DNA of 64,000 nt from assembly GCA_031315995.1 (NCBI GenBank), contig JALDRG010000011.1, positions 88,943 to 152,942 of the forward strand, read 5' to 3'. This DNA is from Nitrospira sp. Its GTDB lineage: Bacteria > Nitrospirota > Nitrospiria > Nitrospirales > Nitrospiraceae. Of the stretch, positions 8,967-18,241 are shown in pieces (within the stretch, counting starts at the first letter, position 1; the number at the start of each line of letters is the position of its first letter). The position numbers were made by a program, and so were the translations under genes. Under the pieces are notes generated by a model that worked only from the letters and a program-made list of their open reading frames with translations, ran no database searches and had not been told where the DNA came from.

Positions 8967-10136
8967 TCAGGCCTGTTGAGATGTCTCTACCTCGACACGT
9001 TGGAGAAAGTCCTGGCACGCAGTACGGATGGTTGCCGGTCCTCGCCGCACATCGCTCCCGAGAATATAGACCAGGTCTCGACCATAAATTGTGCCCATCT
9101 CACGAATGCGCGACGCGGTCATTCTTCCCGCGGCGGTCGGAAAGATGGACGGGAATGGGCCGAGTGTGCGTCGACAGGACGCGGCGATCTGCCGACAATC
9201 GGTGTCCGAAATCGGATAGGTCAAGCCGAAGGTAGGATAGATGGAAACGTCGGCTCCGGCCAGTCTGGGGAGGAGTCCAAATAGGACAGAGGGAGCGAGG
9301 CCGCTATCCGGTGAGACGTAATGACTCCCGAGAAAGTCCGGGTGCGCGATGAGGGGCAGCGACAGCGAGGCGAGCTGCGCAAGCGAGGCCATGGCGTCAA
9401 AGCCGGTCAGGCCAGGACAGATCAACAGCGCCCCTGCTCCCGACGTCTGCGCCAGGCCGGCCTGTTCCAGGATGAGGGGCCAGGCGCCGGAGACATGCGG
9501 GGCATAGAGGCAGCGTTTTCCGGTTTGGCGCGAGGCCTCGGCGACGGCTGCCGCGCAGCGTGCGACCCGCTCCTCGAATCGGCAGAAGGGGTGATCGCGC
9601 AAACTTTGGTCGTCCTTGATCAGATCGACTCCGCCGAGGGCGAACTCCCGGGCGAGCGCAGCCAGTTCCCGCGGAGGAAGCCCGAGCGGTTTCAGCACCG
9701 CGCACACCAACGGGCGTCGTGGCACCTGGAGCAGGTCGCGCAAGCCTTGCGAGCCGAAGCGCGGGCCCGTCATCCGGGCGACGATCTCGTTGGGCAGCGA
9801 CAGGTCGGTGACGCGGAGTTGTCCTTGCAGGCCGGCCATACCGGAGGTCATATGAAGCAGGGCGCTCATGGTGCCGTCTAGGAGTTCTGTGGGAAAACTG
9901 ATGACCACCCGGTGAGACTCGGGGCTGAGTGTTTCGAGATGAACCACATGACCCAGCAGCTGCTCTCGAATCACTCCGGGAGGAATGACGTGATCGGCGG
10001 CTTCGACGGTTTGGTCGATGCAAATCAGATCTGCTCGCCTGCGCGCATCTGAGGCTGATCCATGGAATTGATACTCCACAGAAAAGCGCTCTCCAGAAAA
10101 CTGAAGATGGTTATTCCCTGGTGAATCGGTCGGCAT
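8967..10136 (-). CDS. RuBisCO-like protein (form IV type)
   Basis: The 389 residues follow the RuBisCO large-subunit fold. CAVLKPLGLPPRELA supplies the first active-site lysine (Lys149). GGVDLIKDDQSLRDHPF supplies the carbamylation-type lysine Lys174 with Asp175 and Asp176, but Gln177 stands where carboxylases have Glu. His265 (AHPDFLGSH) matches the catalytic histidine region. The loop-6 lysine region reads SIYPTFGLTYP, with no lysine, and the C-terminal phosphate site reads ILGSDVRRG. The protein is also shorter than carboxylating forms (about 470). These substitutions argue against CO2 fixation. RuBisCO-like proteins often catalyse enolase or isomerase steps in sulfur salvage; the substrate here is unknown. 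No methionine-salvage gene is adjacent. Confidence 0.85.
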   Translation of the reverse strand: MPTDSPGNNHLQFSGERFSVEYQFHGSASDARRRADLICIDQTVEAADHVIPPGVIREQLLGHVVHLETLSPESHRVVISFPTELLDGTMSALLHMTSGMAGLQGQLRVTDLSLPNEIVARMTGPRFGSQGLRDLLQVPRRPLVCAVLKPLGLPPRELAALAREFALGGVDLIKDDQSLRDHPFCRFEERVARCAAAVAEASRQTGKRCLYAPHVSGAWPLILEQAGLAQTSGAGALLICPGLTGFDAMASLAQLASLSLPLIAHPDFLGSHYVSPDSGLAPSVLFGLLPRLAGADVSIYPTFGLTYPISDTDCRQIAASCRRTLGPFPSIFPTAAGRMTASRIREMGTIYGRDLVYILGSDVRRGPATIRTACQDFLQRVEVETSQQA

Positions 10137-10307
10137 GCCTGATCCCCTGCTCGGTTGTACTGTTCAGTGAAGAGAGGGTACCCTATTCGCCCGCAGTCGG
10201 ATAGTGTCGGAGAGATGCCGCGTTTCGACCGTGCGGCTGTGGCCTCACTGGACAGTCTCGTTGAGCATCCCGGCCTGCTTAGTGGACATTCATTTTGAGG
10301 GAGTGCC

Positions 10308-10886
10308 ATGAATACCTGTCGGCTCTATAGCGATTTCAACTGCCCCTTCTGTTATGCCATGCATGAGCGTCTCCATACGCTTGGCGTGATGGATCGGATC
10401 TCCTGGCAGGGTGTGCAGCACGCGCCGCACCTCCCTTCGCCGATGGTGAGTTGGGCCGGACGGATGGGAGCTGAATTGAAGCAGGAGGTCGAGATGGTTC
10501 GTCGGCTGGCGCCTGACGTGCCGATCACGGTGCCCCAGGGAAAGCCCAATACCAGGCGCGCGATTGTCGCGTCGATTCGCGCCCATCATATCGACCCTCT
10601 TCGAGCCCGTGATTTTGTGTCCTCCTTGTATCGACTCTTCTGGGTCGAGGGCCAGGATCTCTCCGATGAAGCTCTGCTGCAGAGGGAGGCCGGATGTCAT
10701 GGGTTCCTCCCTGAGCAGGTCTCGGAGGCGAACACTATGGCTGTGGATCCGGTCCTCCGAGCCTGGGAAGGACAGTGGGTGGAGACGGAGCAGCAGGGCG
10801 TGCCGCTCCTTCAACGCTCGGATGGAACCGTGCTCGTCGGCCTACTGCCGCTGGATGTCATCCAGCGATTTCTCGCCGGCGGGTAG
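10308..10886 (+). CDS. DsbA-family thioredoxin-fold protein (FrnE/HCCA isomerase-like)
   Basis: This 192-residue protein has a CxxC redox motif at residues 12-15 (NCPFCYAM) right after the first strand. A long helical insertion follows, and near the C-terminus lies the cis-Pro-like GVPLLQRSDG and the family-typical VLVGLLPLDVIQRFL. There is no signal peptide, so it is cytoplasmic, like FrnE-type disulfide isomerases or 2-hydroxychromene-2-carboxylate isomerase relatives. The ATG at 10308 has GAGGGAG upstream. It is transcribed alone between two minus-strand genes. Specific substrate unknown. Confidence 0.83.
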   Translation: MNTCRLYSDFNCPFCYAMHERLHTLGVMDRISWQGVQHAPHLPSPMVSWAGRMGAELKQEVEMVRRLAPDVPITVPQGKPNTRRAIVASIRAHHIDPLRARDFVSSLYRLFWVEGQDLSDEALLQREAGCHGFLPEQVSEANTMAVDPVLRAWEGQWVETEQQGVPLLQRSDGTVLVGLLPLDVIQRFLAGG

Positions 10887-11097
10887 CGCTGAGTAGGTCG
10901 GCCTTCCGCCGAGTCTCGCTGGACACACATCTGAGTTGATCCGCAGCTTGCGACCAGGGGCACATCTCCGCCCTATTCCGTTGTCGTCGGGAACGTTGGG
11001 CCTAGCCCGATTAGGCTGACCATAGCGCAGGGATTCGTCCGTAGCGGCTGGACAGGGAAGCGAGTCAGTGCTCGTCACCAGCCCTATCGCGATTGGG

Positions 11098-11502
11098 CTA
11101 GATGATGTCGTCGTTCGCCTGAGGGGCCTGTGGACCAATGGAGGATTTGAAATGAAGCGTGAATTCCTGCTGCCCAGGGTCGGGTGAGAGGCGGAAGGAC
11201 CCTTCGGCGGTCACGTGTTCCTGCGAACGGGATTTGCCCTGGGGAAAGAGTTTGAGTCGAAACTCTCCCGCCTGCCCCTGTATCTGTCCATCCTGCGGCA
11301 GGGCTCCGTCGATCTCAACATACTCCTGTAATGCGGCGTGGGCTCGGTTGTAGAGATCCTGCAGAAGATTCGTCAGGATCGTCTGGTCAAATGATTCGGT
11401 CGAGTTTGGAGCAGGCAGTTCTTCGCCTGGTGCGGCATGACTATCCAGTGCCGCGAGGAAGGGCGAGGCGAGGAATAGCGTCACGATGAGCCAGCGGTTC
11501 AT
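11098..11502 (-). CDS. Exported protein of unknown function
   Basis: 134 residues with a signal peptide (MNRWLIVTLFLASPFLAAL, likely cleaved near SHA-AP). The mature part is hydrophilic, contains LLQDLYNRAHAALQEYVEI and a beta-rich tail (GEFRLKLFP, EGSFRLSPD, EFTLHFKSS), and has no cysteines. I recognise no domain. It lies 49 bases downstream of the lipoprotein gene at 11552 on the same strand, so both may be co-transcribed and act in the periplasm. Confidence 0.7.
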   Translation of the reverse strand: MNRWLIVTLFLASPFLAALDSHAAPGEELPAPNSTESFDQTILTNLLQDLYNRAHAALQEYVEIDGALPQDGQIQGQAGEFRLKLFPQGKSRSQEHVTAEGSFRLSPDPGQQEFTLHFKSSIGPQAPQANDDII

Positions 11503-11551
11503 ACCAGCAGTCTAGCGAGCGGAAAAATTCGAGTCAAGCCGAGGCCGAAGG

Positions 11552-12718
11552 TTAGCAGCGCGACAGCAGTTTCTCATTCCGGTGCCATTGCGAAACCGTA
11601 CCGCTCGTGTCGGTAAGCTCCAGCTTATCCTGAGCCAACACCTGTACCGACAGGGGTGGGGTTTTGCTCTGGGGGATGAGCAGGCGGAACCGATCCTGTT
11701 CCGGCTCGATCCGGCCTGTCTGGATCGTGGCCTTGTAGAATTCCGACACGTTGGCGGAGGTGATCGTCCACACAAATTCTTCCTGGCGATCGACGTATTT
11801 GGCCGATCCTTCCCAGGTTCCCACAAGTGCCGGTTCCACCGGCGTCAGCCGTTTGACCGTCATCTTGCGAGGGGTGGTGCCGAAGGATTGCCAGAGCAGC
11901 GGGTCGAATTTATTCGGTCCTTGATTTTTCGCGAGCTTCTCCCAGGTCACACTCAGCACTCCGGTCGTGGAGAATCGGTCGCTTCCGGCCAGTTGATAGG
12001 TTCCGTGCAGAATCTCTTGATAGGACTCGGCCTCCCAGCGTCCCCGGTCCGCCGTCACTGTGCCCGGCATCAGCACGGCTGTGGTCAGAGACCAGGTGCC
12101 CGCTTCGCTCAAGGCGAGATGGCCCTTCCCGTACATCATTCCGACCGGCAGACAGCCATACCAATCACCGGTCCATTGTGAGGCGGTGGTTGTCGGACGT
12201 GGGTCCGTCGCGGTCGCGGGATGCGCGCGAAGCGGTCCGTCGAGTCGGGTCGCAGCCACTTTTGCGAGGTTGGTCATGGCCGCCTCTGCGTTCGCTTGTT
12301 TTGGAGAGGAGAGAGAGAGCGTCACGAGCGCATCGGCCTTCAAGAACGTCAGTTGAATGCCGCCGATGGGAGACCGCAGGGTGAAGGCTCCGTCGCCGAC
12401 CCCTGGAACCGGCTCGTGACCGACCTTGGAGCGCTGATCGTGAAAGAGGCTTTTCTTGTCCCCGTCAGGCCCCGGGTTCAGCTCGACCGTCACCGTCTCT
12501 TGTGGATTGCGCTTCGCCTGGTAGAGGCACTGGCGACCATTTTGAGGCAGGCCAGGCGTGACGGGGGTTCCAATGGCTAGTTCGACCTCGGCTTCCGTCA
12601 CGATCAAGCATGCATTGAGATTCGTCGAGATGCCGTCGGAGGACTGCGAGCATCCCAGCAGGGCAGTCAATCCAACGAGGAGACATAGGGGCGATGGTAT
12701 TGTGGTAAAGGACGCCAT
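11552..12718 (-). CDS. Lipoprotein of unknown function
   Basis: 388 residues with a lipoprotein signal peptide: the lipobox LTALLGC places the modified cysteine at residue 23. The mature protein starts with a Cys-containing region (NACLIVTEAEVELAIG; GRQCLYQAK) that looks like a small alpha/beta domain. A second half follows with WTGDWYGCLPVG, LSVTWEKL and GTWEGSAKYVDRQ, suggesting two calycin-like beta domains. No enzyme motif is visible. The downstream exported protein at 11098 probably shares its transcript. Function unknown. Confidence 0.72.
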   Translation of the reverse strand: MASFTTIPSPLCLLVGLTALLGCSQSSDGISTNLNACLIVTEAEVELAIGTPVTPGLPQNGRQCLYQAKRNPQETVTVELNPGPDGDKKSLFHDQRSKVGHEPVPGVGDGAFTLRSPIGGIQLTFLKADALVTLSLSSPKQANAEAAMTNLAKVAATRLDGPLRAHPATATDPRPTTTASQWTGDWYGCLPVGMMYGKGHLALSEAGTWSLTTAVLMPGTVTADRGRWEAESYQEILHGTYQLAGSDRFSTTGVLSVTWEKLAKNQGPNKFDPLLWQSFGTTPRKMTVKRLTPVEPALVGTWEGSAKYVDRQEEFVWTITSANVSEFYKATIQTGRIEPEQDRFRLLIPQSKTPPLSVQVLAQDKLELTDTSGTVSQWHRNEKLLSRC

Positions 12719-12908
12719 GCAATGGGCAGTCTAGGAGGGTTCAGCGACAAATTGCAAGGTGCGTCGTCGCGCCGAGGAGGCCGATGACGTACGGAGCATC
12801 TCGATCTTCGCACCATGCCCGCGACCAGGAGCCCATGTGCCAGGTTCGTATCAGAATAACTTTCAGGCTACTCAGACGGCATCATCGGGTCGGCCCGCAT
12901 GCGCGAAC

Positions 12909-13328
12909 TTAGGCTGGAACGAATTTCAACGCCAGGCCGTTGATGCAGTACCGCAGTCCCGTGGGCTTGGGGCCATCATCGAAGATATGTCCCTGATGGC
13001 CGCCGCAGCGAGCACAGTGGACCTCGACCCGGGTCATGAAAAATTTCGAATCCGTGCGGGTGTCTACCACTTTGGGATCGATGGGTTGCCAAAAGCTGGG
13101 CCAGCCGGTGCCGCTGTCAAACTTATGTTCCGAGGAATAGGCCGGAAGGTCACAGCCCGCGCAGCGGTAGATGCCGGTTTGGTGATTCTCGTGGAGCGGA
13201 CTCGAAAAGGCGCGCTCAGTGTCTTCATGCCGCAAGACTTTATAGGCGGCGGGCGACAGCAATTTTTTCCATTCGTCGTCGGTCTTGGTTACAGGGGTGA
13301 TTTCCCCGATGTCAATTTTAGGCGGCAT
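12909..13328 (-). CDS. msrB: Peptide methionine-R-sulfoxide reductase MsrB
   Basis: 139 residues from the ATG at 13328, which has AAGGAG seven bases upstream. MsrB reduces the R epimer of methionine sulfoxide in proteins. Zinc-binding pairs are CAGC (Cys56, Cys59) and CARC (Cys105, Cys108). The catalytic cysteine is Cys128 in LRYCINGLALKFVP. DSGTGWPSFW and GGHQGHIFDDGP are family signatures. The length equals that of single-domain MsrB; no MsrA fusion is present. No signal peptide is visible, so it is cytoplasmic. It fits the window's other oxidative-damage genes. Confidence 0.96.
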   Translation of the reverse strand: MPPKIDIGEITPVTKTDDEWKKLLSPAAYKVLRHEDTERAFSSPLHENHQTGIYRCAGCDLPAYSSEHKFDSGTGWPSFWQPIDPKVVDTRTDSKFFMTRVEVHCARCGGHQGHIFDDGPKPTGLRYCINGLALKFVPA

Positions 13329-13474
13329 GGACAATCTCCTTCACAGCGTGGCAGGACGTGCCTCTGAGTCGACCAGGGATATTTATCCTTACATAAGTCT
13401 GTACGGAACGGCAAGGCAAGCGGATAGATCGTGAGAGGATCGACACAATGCGAAGCGGTCAGGCCAATCGCGCG

Positions 13475-13515
13475 CGGGGCCCTACGTATGGGCCCCGGCC
13501 TTGCAGCCGGGGCCC
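13475..13515 (-). terminator. Competing hairpins after lon
   Basis: GGGCCCCGGC (13490-13499) can pair with GCCGGGGCCC (13506-13515) to form a 10-bp stem just after the lon stop. The same arm can instead pair with CGGGGCCC (13475-13482) over a TACGTAT loop. The two structures exclude each other. Transcribed from lon, the first should form earlier and act as the terminator; there is no long U-tract. Confidence 0.6.
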
Positions 13516-13521
13516 GGAGTG

Positions 13522-15918
13522 TTACGATGCCGTAGAAGTGGCCAACGGTTCGCCTCGTTCGGATGAAGACGCCGAATCCTGATTGAACGCCGCCGGCAGC
13601 ACCTCTTCAATCCGTTCCACAGGAATGACCGTGAGTTCATCCCGCACGTCTTGCGGCACTTCCTTCAAATCTTTCTCGTTGGCCTTCGGCAGAATGATCC
13701 GGCGAATGCCGGCGCGATGGGCGGCGAGGACTTTTTCCTTAATGCCGCCGACCGGCAGGACCAATCCGGTCAGGCTGATTTCCCCGGTCATCGCCGTGTC
13801 GCTGCGCACCGGCTTGCCGACATAGGCCGAAGCCAGCGCGGTGGCCATCGTAATGCCGGCCGAGGGGCCGTCTTTGGGAATGGCCCCGGACGGAACGTGA
13901 ATGTGGACTCCGTTGCGTTTGAAGCGCGAGATATCGAGTCCCATGCTCTCGGCATGCGACCAGAGATAACTGCGCGCCGCGCGAGCGGATTCCTGCATGA
14001 CATCGCCCAATTGTCCCGTGAGCGTCAGCTCGTGGCTGCCTGGCAACAGGGTTGTTTCGATATACAGCACGTCACCCCCCGTCGGCGTCCAGGCCAGACC
14101 TGTGGCCACTCCGGCCGGCAAATGCTTGCGTGCCTCTTCCGGCTGGAATCGCTCCTGCCCGAGCCACTCGTCCAGCAGCGGTTGCGTGATCTCGGCCGGG
14201 CTGGCCGGTGCGTCGGCCGGCCGATCCGCGAAGGTCACGGCGACCTTTCTCGTGATGCGACCCAACATTTGCTCCAGCTGCCGCACGCCCGACTCCCTGG
14301 TATAGCGGCCGATGATATGGTCGAGCACCGTATCGGCCAGATTCACCTCCTCGGCTCGCAGGCCGGCTTCCTTCAACCGTCTCGGCCAGAGGTACCGCAG
14401 GGCGATTTCTCGCTTCTCCCGCTCGCTGTAGCCGTTCAATCGAATGATTTCCATGCGATCGAGCAAGGGCTGCGAGAGGGTCTCCAGCGTGTTCGCCGTC
14501 GTGATGAAAAACACTTTGGACAGATCGAACGGCAAATCGAGATAGTGGTCGCGGAACGTATGGTTCTGCGCGGGATCCAAAATCTCCAACAACGCCGCCG
14601 CGGGATCGCCGCGGAAATCGCGTCCGAGTTTATCCACTTCGTCCAGCATGATGACCGGATTGTTGACCCCGGCGCGCCGTACGGCCTGGATGATGCGGCC
14701 GGGAAGGGCGCCGACATAGGTGCGGCGGTGGCCGCGCAGTTCGCCTTCGTCATGCAACCCGCCGAGGCTGAAACGCTCAAAGGTGCGCCCCATGGACTTG
14801 GCGATGGACTGTCCCAAACTGGTTTTTCCGACCCCGGGAGGCCCGACCAGGCAAAGGATCGGCGCCTTGGCGGTGGGGTTTAATTTCAAAACCGCCAGAT
14901 GTTCCACGATGCGTTCTTTGACTTCCTTGATGCCGTAGTGGTCCTCGTCCAACACCTTGCGGACATAGGACAGGTCCAGGCCTTCTTCCGAGGACTTGTT
15001 CCACGGCAATTCGAGCACCAGTTCCAGGTAGCTCCGGATCACCTGATGCTCGGGCGACGCGCTCGGCGTCTTGGCGAGACGCGCCAATTCACGATCGGTT
15101 TCCTTCCGCACCGCTTCGGGAAGATCGGCCTCTTGAATTTTTGTTCTCAGCGCACCGACGTCATCTTCTTCCCCCGTGCTTTCCCCCAGTTCCTGCTGGA
15201 TCGTCTTCAGCTGCTCTCGCAGCAGATATTCCCGCTGCGTCTTGCCTAACTTTTCCCTTGCGTCGCCGGCGATCTTGTCGCGCAACTGCAGAATTTGAAC
15301 TTCGCGCGACAGGGCCGCATAGAGTCCGCGCAGGAGATCCGCGCGGGTGGCGGCCGCGAGTAACTGCTGTTCGCCGTCCAACGTGAGATTCAGCAACGAC
15401 GCGATACGGTAAGCCAGGAGCACCGGATCTTCTTCCGTGCCCAGCGCCGCCACGGCCTCGTGCACGCCGGGCGTCTGAATCAGTTTCGGCAGTTCGGTGA
15501 TAATGTCTAGGATTGCCCGATGCAGCGCCTCGACTTCCGTGCTCTGCTCGCTCGGAGGAGGCAGCTGTTTCACGCGGGCTTGCAGATACGGATCGACTTG
15601 GTCGAGCTTCAGCAATACGACCCGCTCCAAGCCCTGGATCAGGATATTGTAATGCCCCTCCGGCGTACGGACCGTCTGTTTGATGACGGCCTTGGTTCCG
15701 ATGGGATAGAGATCTTCCAGCGTCGGTTGATCGGTTTGCGCATCCCGCTGGGCCACCACCAGTAACGTTTTATCTTCGGTTTTCAAGGCTGCGTCCACGG
15801 CCGCAACGGAACGATCCCGCCCGACGGTCAAGGGCATCATCGTGCCCGGGAACAGCACGGTTCGCTTCAGCGGGACAATGGGCAGGTTCGTAAGTATCGG
15901 GGCGTCGGAATCAGTCAT
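13522..15918 (-). CDS. lon: ATP-dependent protease Lon
   Basis: 798 residues, the normal size for bacterial LonA. The N-terminal substrate-binding domain begins with LPIVPLKRTVLFPGTMMPL. The AAA+ module has Walker A CLVGPPGVGKTSLGQSIA near residue 357, a Walker B (NPVIMLDEVDKLG) and the LGGLHDEGELRGHRRTYVGA signature. The peptidase domain has the Ser686/Lys729 dyad (PKDGPSAGIT and GGIKEKVLAA), with the same 43-residue spacing as E. coli Lon. It degrades damaged and regulatory proteins in the cytoplasm. Its ATG has CTGGAGGATGAC upstream. A strong hairpin follows the stop. I see no obvious heat-shock operator in the 180 bases upstream. Confidence 0.97.
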   Translation of the reverse strand: MTDSDAPILTNLPIVPLKRTVLFPGTMMPLTVGRDRSVAAVDAALKTEDKTLLVVAQRDAQTDQPTLEDLYPIGTKAVIKQTVRTPEGHYNILIQGLERVVLLKLDQVDPYLQARVKQLPPPSEQSTEVEALHRAILDIITELPKLIQTPGVHEAVAALGTEEDPVLLAYRIASLLNLTLDGEQQLLAAATRADLLRGLYAALSREVQILQLRDKIAGDAREKLGKTQREYLLREQLKTIQQELGESTGEEDDVGALRTKIQEADLPEAVRKETDRELARLAKTPSASPEHQVIRSYLELVLELPWNKSSEEGLDLSYVRKVLDEDHYGIKEVKERIVEHLAVLKLNPTAKAPILCLVGPPGVGKTSLGQSIAKSMGRTFERFSLGGLHDEGELRGHRRTYVGALPGRIIQAVRRAGVNNPVIMLDEVDKLGRDFRGDPAAALLEILDPAQNHTFRDHYLDLPFDLSKVFFITTANTLETLSQPLLDRMEIIRLNGYSEREKREIALRYLWPRRLKEAGLRAEEVNLADTVLDHIIGRYTRESGVRQLEQMLGRITRKVAVTFADRPADAPASPAEITQPLLDEWLGQERFQPEEARKHLPAGVATGLAWTPTGGDVLYIETTLLPGSHELTLTGQLGDVMQESARAARSYLWSHAESMGLDISRFKRNGVHIHVPSGAIPKDGPSAGITMATALASAYVGKPVRSDTAMTGEISLTGLVLPVGGIKEKVLAAHRAGIRRIILPKANEKDLKEVPQDVRDELTVIPVERIEEVLPAAFNQDSASSSERGEPLATSTAS

Positions 15919-16102
15919 GTCATCCTCCAGGTTCTCGGATAATCATCACGCAAAAGGTGAATCGCGTTCACTGCGATTCGCTCTCGCGCCGATCACCGTT
16001 CTTTGAGATAGCCACGGCAGAGTGTGAGTCAAGCGTCGGTGTCGGAGAGGAGCCCGTCTGAACGATGCGAGCACGGAGCCGGCGGGCCTGTCGGCCATCC
16101 CG

Positions 16103-18205
16103 TCAGCGGTCGATGAAGATGCTGCCCTCGTTCTCGATATATGTTTTTCGATTGAGCCGTTCGGGGTGCGTCCCATTGGTTGGAGCAGGAACAGAGGAAT
16201 AATCGTCTCGCCCATCAAGGTCGAAAAATGCGCCGATGCCGGCATCCGCACCAAGTCCGAGCCCTCGGCTGACGGCATATTGGTCGGCACCGCCCTCTTC
16301 AATGAACAGTCCCCATCCACTGAGGTCGGCCATACCCAGTCCGGTCGAGGCAGGCAGGTCATAGAAATCGCTCGCCGGGCCGCCGTCGATCGCCAGCGCG
16401 ACGCTTTCGTCCCAGGCCGCCCCGCCGTTATAAAAGGGACCTTTGGAGCCATACCGGTCCTTATCTTGGTAATCGATGTGCAGACCCACGCCGAAGTGCG
16501 CGGCGGTTCCGTGGCCGTAGCGCGCGGCTTGGTGCTCGTCGTCACCGCGCAGATCCAGTTTCACGCCGAGGCCGAAAAAATACCCGTGCCCCTGAGAGAA
16601 GTTGTCGCTGTGATACCGGTCACGACCATCCAGATCGATGAAGAGACCCCACCCACCGGCCAAACTCTGCGCGCGCTGGGCCGGCTGTTTGCTGAAGACA
16701 CGGAGTCCCGATCCGGTTCCGAGCCCGAAACAATCGTATTGAAACGCCGCATCGTGCGGTTGCGCCTGCGGGGCCTCAGCCTCATTGTATGCGCTGGCAT
16801 AACGCCCGCCACATTCGTAGGAATCGTTTCCGGACACGTCGATGAGGGCGCCGACACCCAATGGAGCGCCGAAGCCCAACGCGTAGCCGAAGCTCGTGTA
16901 CCGGTCGTCGCCCGCGCGATCAACCAGCAAGCCGAACCCGCCGAAGGCCGCGCCTTGGGTGAACCGGTTCCCTTCATAGATATCCTGTCCTTCTCCATCA
17001 TACAGGATACCAAGCCCCGCGAGACCCACGCCTCCGGAGCCGGGCGCCAAACGGTAAGTATCGTCGCCGCTGTGGTCGATCACGATCCCGATGCCAGCCC
17101 GCCCTGTGGCGAGGCCCAGCGCAGCAGGTTGATACAGATCGTTCCCGCTCAGGTCGATGACCACGCTGTTGCCCAGATCGCTGTTGGGACTGGCACCGAC
17201 AAGGCCGCGGTAGGTGTCGTTGCCGCCGAGATCGATGATCAGCGCGGCGCCATGATCGAGGTCGTAGGTATTCGGGCCACGGCCTCCCACCACCAGCAGT
17301 CCGTACGACGTCTGCTCAATTAGGAGCAGATCTCCGGTGATGCCGGAAACGGTTTGGGCGATCGGGTTCCGTTTGTGGAAGGCAATATCCAATTGTTGCA
17401 AAAATTTCCGGTTGCCGAGTCGCGCCAATCGTTGCGCGGCACTGATGAGCGACGCGTAGTCGATCTGTTGCATGAGGAGAGTCGCGTATCGGGCCGCGGC
17501 TTCGGCGTCCGCAAGGTGCACGGGTGGCGTGACTTGGGGACTGAACCGTTCCACCAGGGGGCGGGCTTGCGTGAAAATGAACTCCCGGTCCTGCGGCGAC
17601 AGATGGCGTAGCGCATGTTCACGATCCTGATAGGCATCTTCGAGCGCTTCCATGATAAAGCCGAGCACGTCCTCGCGCGCGAGGGTGGCAGGAAAAATGA
17701 GCGGCCTGAACGGTGCGCCGGTGCGATCCATGCCTCCTTCAAGGATGTCGATCACGGCCGGAAGTCCCTCGACGCCTGACTCGGCCGCGGTGGCCGCGAG
17801 TAGGCCGGCCTGCTCGATTGCGGCCAGGCCATCCCACGGATCGGTGAGCGCGCGCAGGACCAGGCCTTGTTTGAACTTGGCGATCTTGTTCGTCTGGTCG
17901 GCCAGGCTTGCGCGAACCGCCGGGAGGATCCTCGCGAGGTTATCGCGGAGTTCCGGCTCGACGATGGCTTTCAGCCGCGAGACAATCGCCTGTTGTTGTC
18001 GATCCACCGGCAGGTCGGCGGATTCGGTAACGGCAAACAGGTGCCCGATTTGCGCGCAGCCGCCGAGGAGAAGCCAGAGACTCATGGTGAGCAGCAGGCC
18101 CAGCGGTCGATGCGGGGTGCCGTAAATATTGGTGTGCGTCCGATGCTGGTAGGGGACGCTCAGACGTGGTGGGGTGCGGAGCGGCGGCGAGATTGATGCA
18201 ATCAC
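16103..18205 (-). CDS. Lipoprotein with about a dozen Gly/Asp/Tyr solenoid repeats
   Basis: From the GTG at 18205 the protein has 700 residues. A late lipobox (MSLWLLLGGC, Cys50) means the real start may be nearer residue 15-35. Residues 55-310 are helical, with no known domain. Residues about 315-670 hold 12-13 units of roughly 26 residues with the pattern GxGxxxDxxGxDxY, for example GIGIVIDHSGDDTY, GLGILYDGEGQDIY, GFGLLVDRAGDDRY and GWGLFIDLDGRDRY. The regular Gly and Asp suggest a beta-solenoid that could bind calcium, as in RTX-like proteins, but the spacing differs from RTX nonapeptides. It should sit on the periplasmic side of a membrane. It follows otsA by 36 bases and is probably co-transcribed. 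Function unknown. Confidence 0.8.
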   Translation of the reverse strand: MIASISPPLRTPPRLSVPYQHRTHTNIYGTPHRPLGLLLTMSLWLLLGGCAQIGHLFAVTESADLPVDRQQQAIVSRLKAIVEPELRDNLARILPAVRASLADQTNKIAKFKQGLVLRALTDPWDGLAAIEQAGLLAATAAESGVEGLPAVIDILEGGMDRTGAPFRPLIFPATLAREDVLGFIMEALEDAYQDREHALRHLSPQDREFIFTQARPLVERFSPQVTPPVHLADAEAAARYATLLMQQIDYASLISAAQRLARLGNRKFLQQLDIAFHKRNPIAQTVSGITGDLLLIEQTSYGLLVVGGRGPNTYDLDHGAALIIDLGGNDTYRGLVGASPNSDLGNSVVIDLSGNDLYQPAALGLATGRAGIGIVIDHSGDDTYRLAPGSGGVGLAGLGILYDGEGQDIYEGNRFTQGAAFGGFGLLVDRAGDDRYTSFGYALGFGAPLGVGALIDVSGNDSYECGGRYASAYNEAEAPQAQPHDAAFQYDCFGLGTGSGLRVFSKQPAQRAQSLAGGWGLFIDLDGRDRYHSDNFSQGHGYFFGLGVKLDLRGDDEHQAARYGHGTAAHFGVGLHIDYQDKDRYGSKGPFYNGGAAWDESVALAIDGGPASDFYDLPASTGLGMADLSGWGLFIEEGGADQYAVSRGLGLGADAGIGAFFDLDGRDDYSSVPAPTNGTHPERLNRKTYIENEGSIFIDR

Positions 18206-18241
18206 AGGCTCACTCCGCCGACGCGTGGGAGCCGGCGCCGG

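Noticed and set aside
8967..10136. True carboxylating RuBisCO
   Set aside because: Missing loop-6 lysine, Gln for Glu204 and short length rule out a form I-III enzyme.
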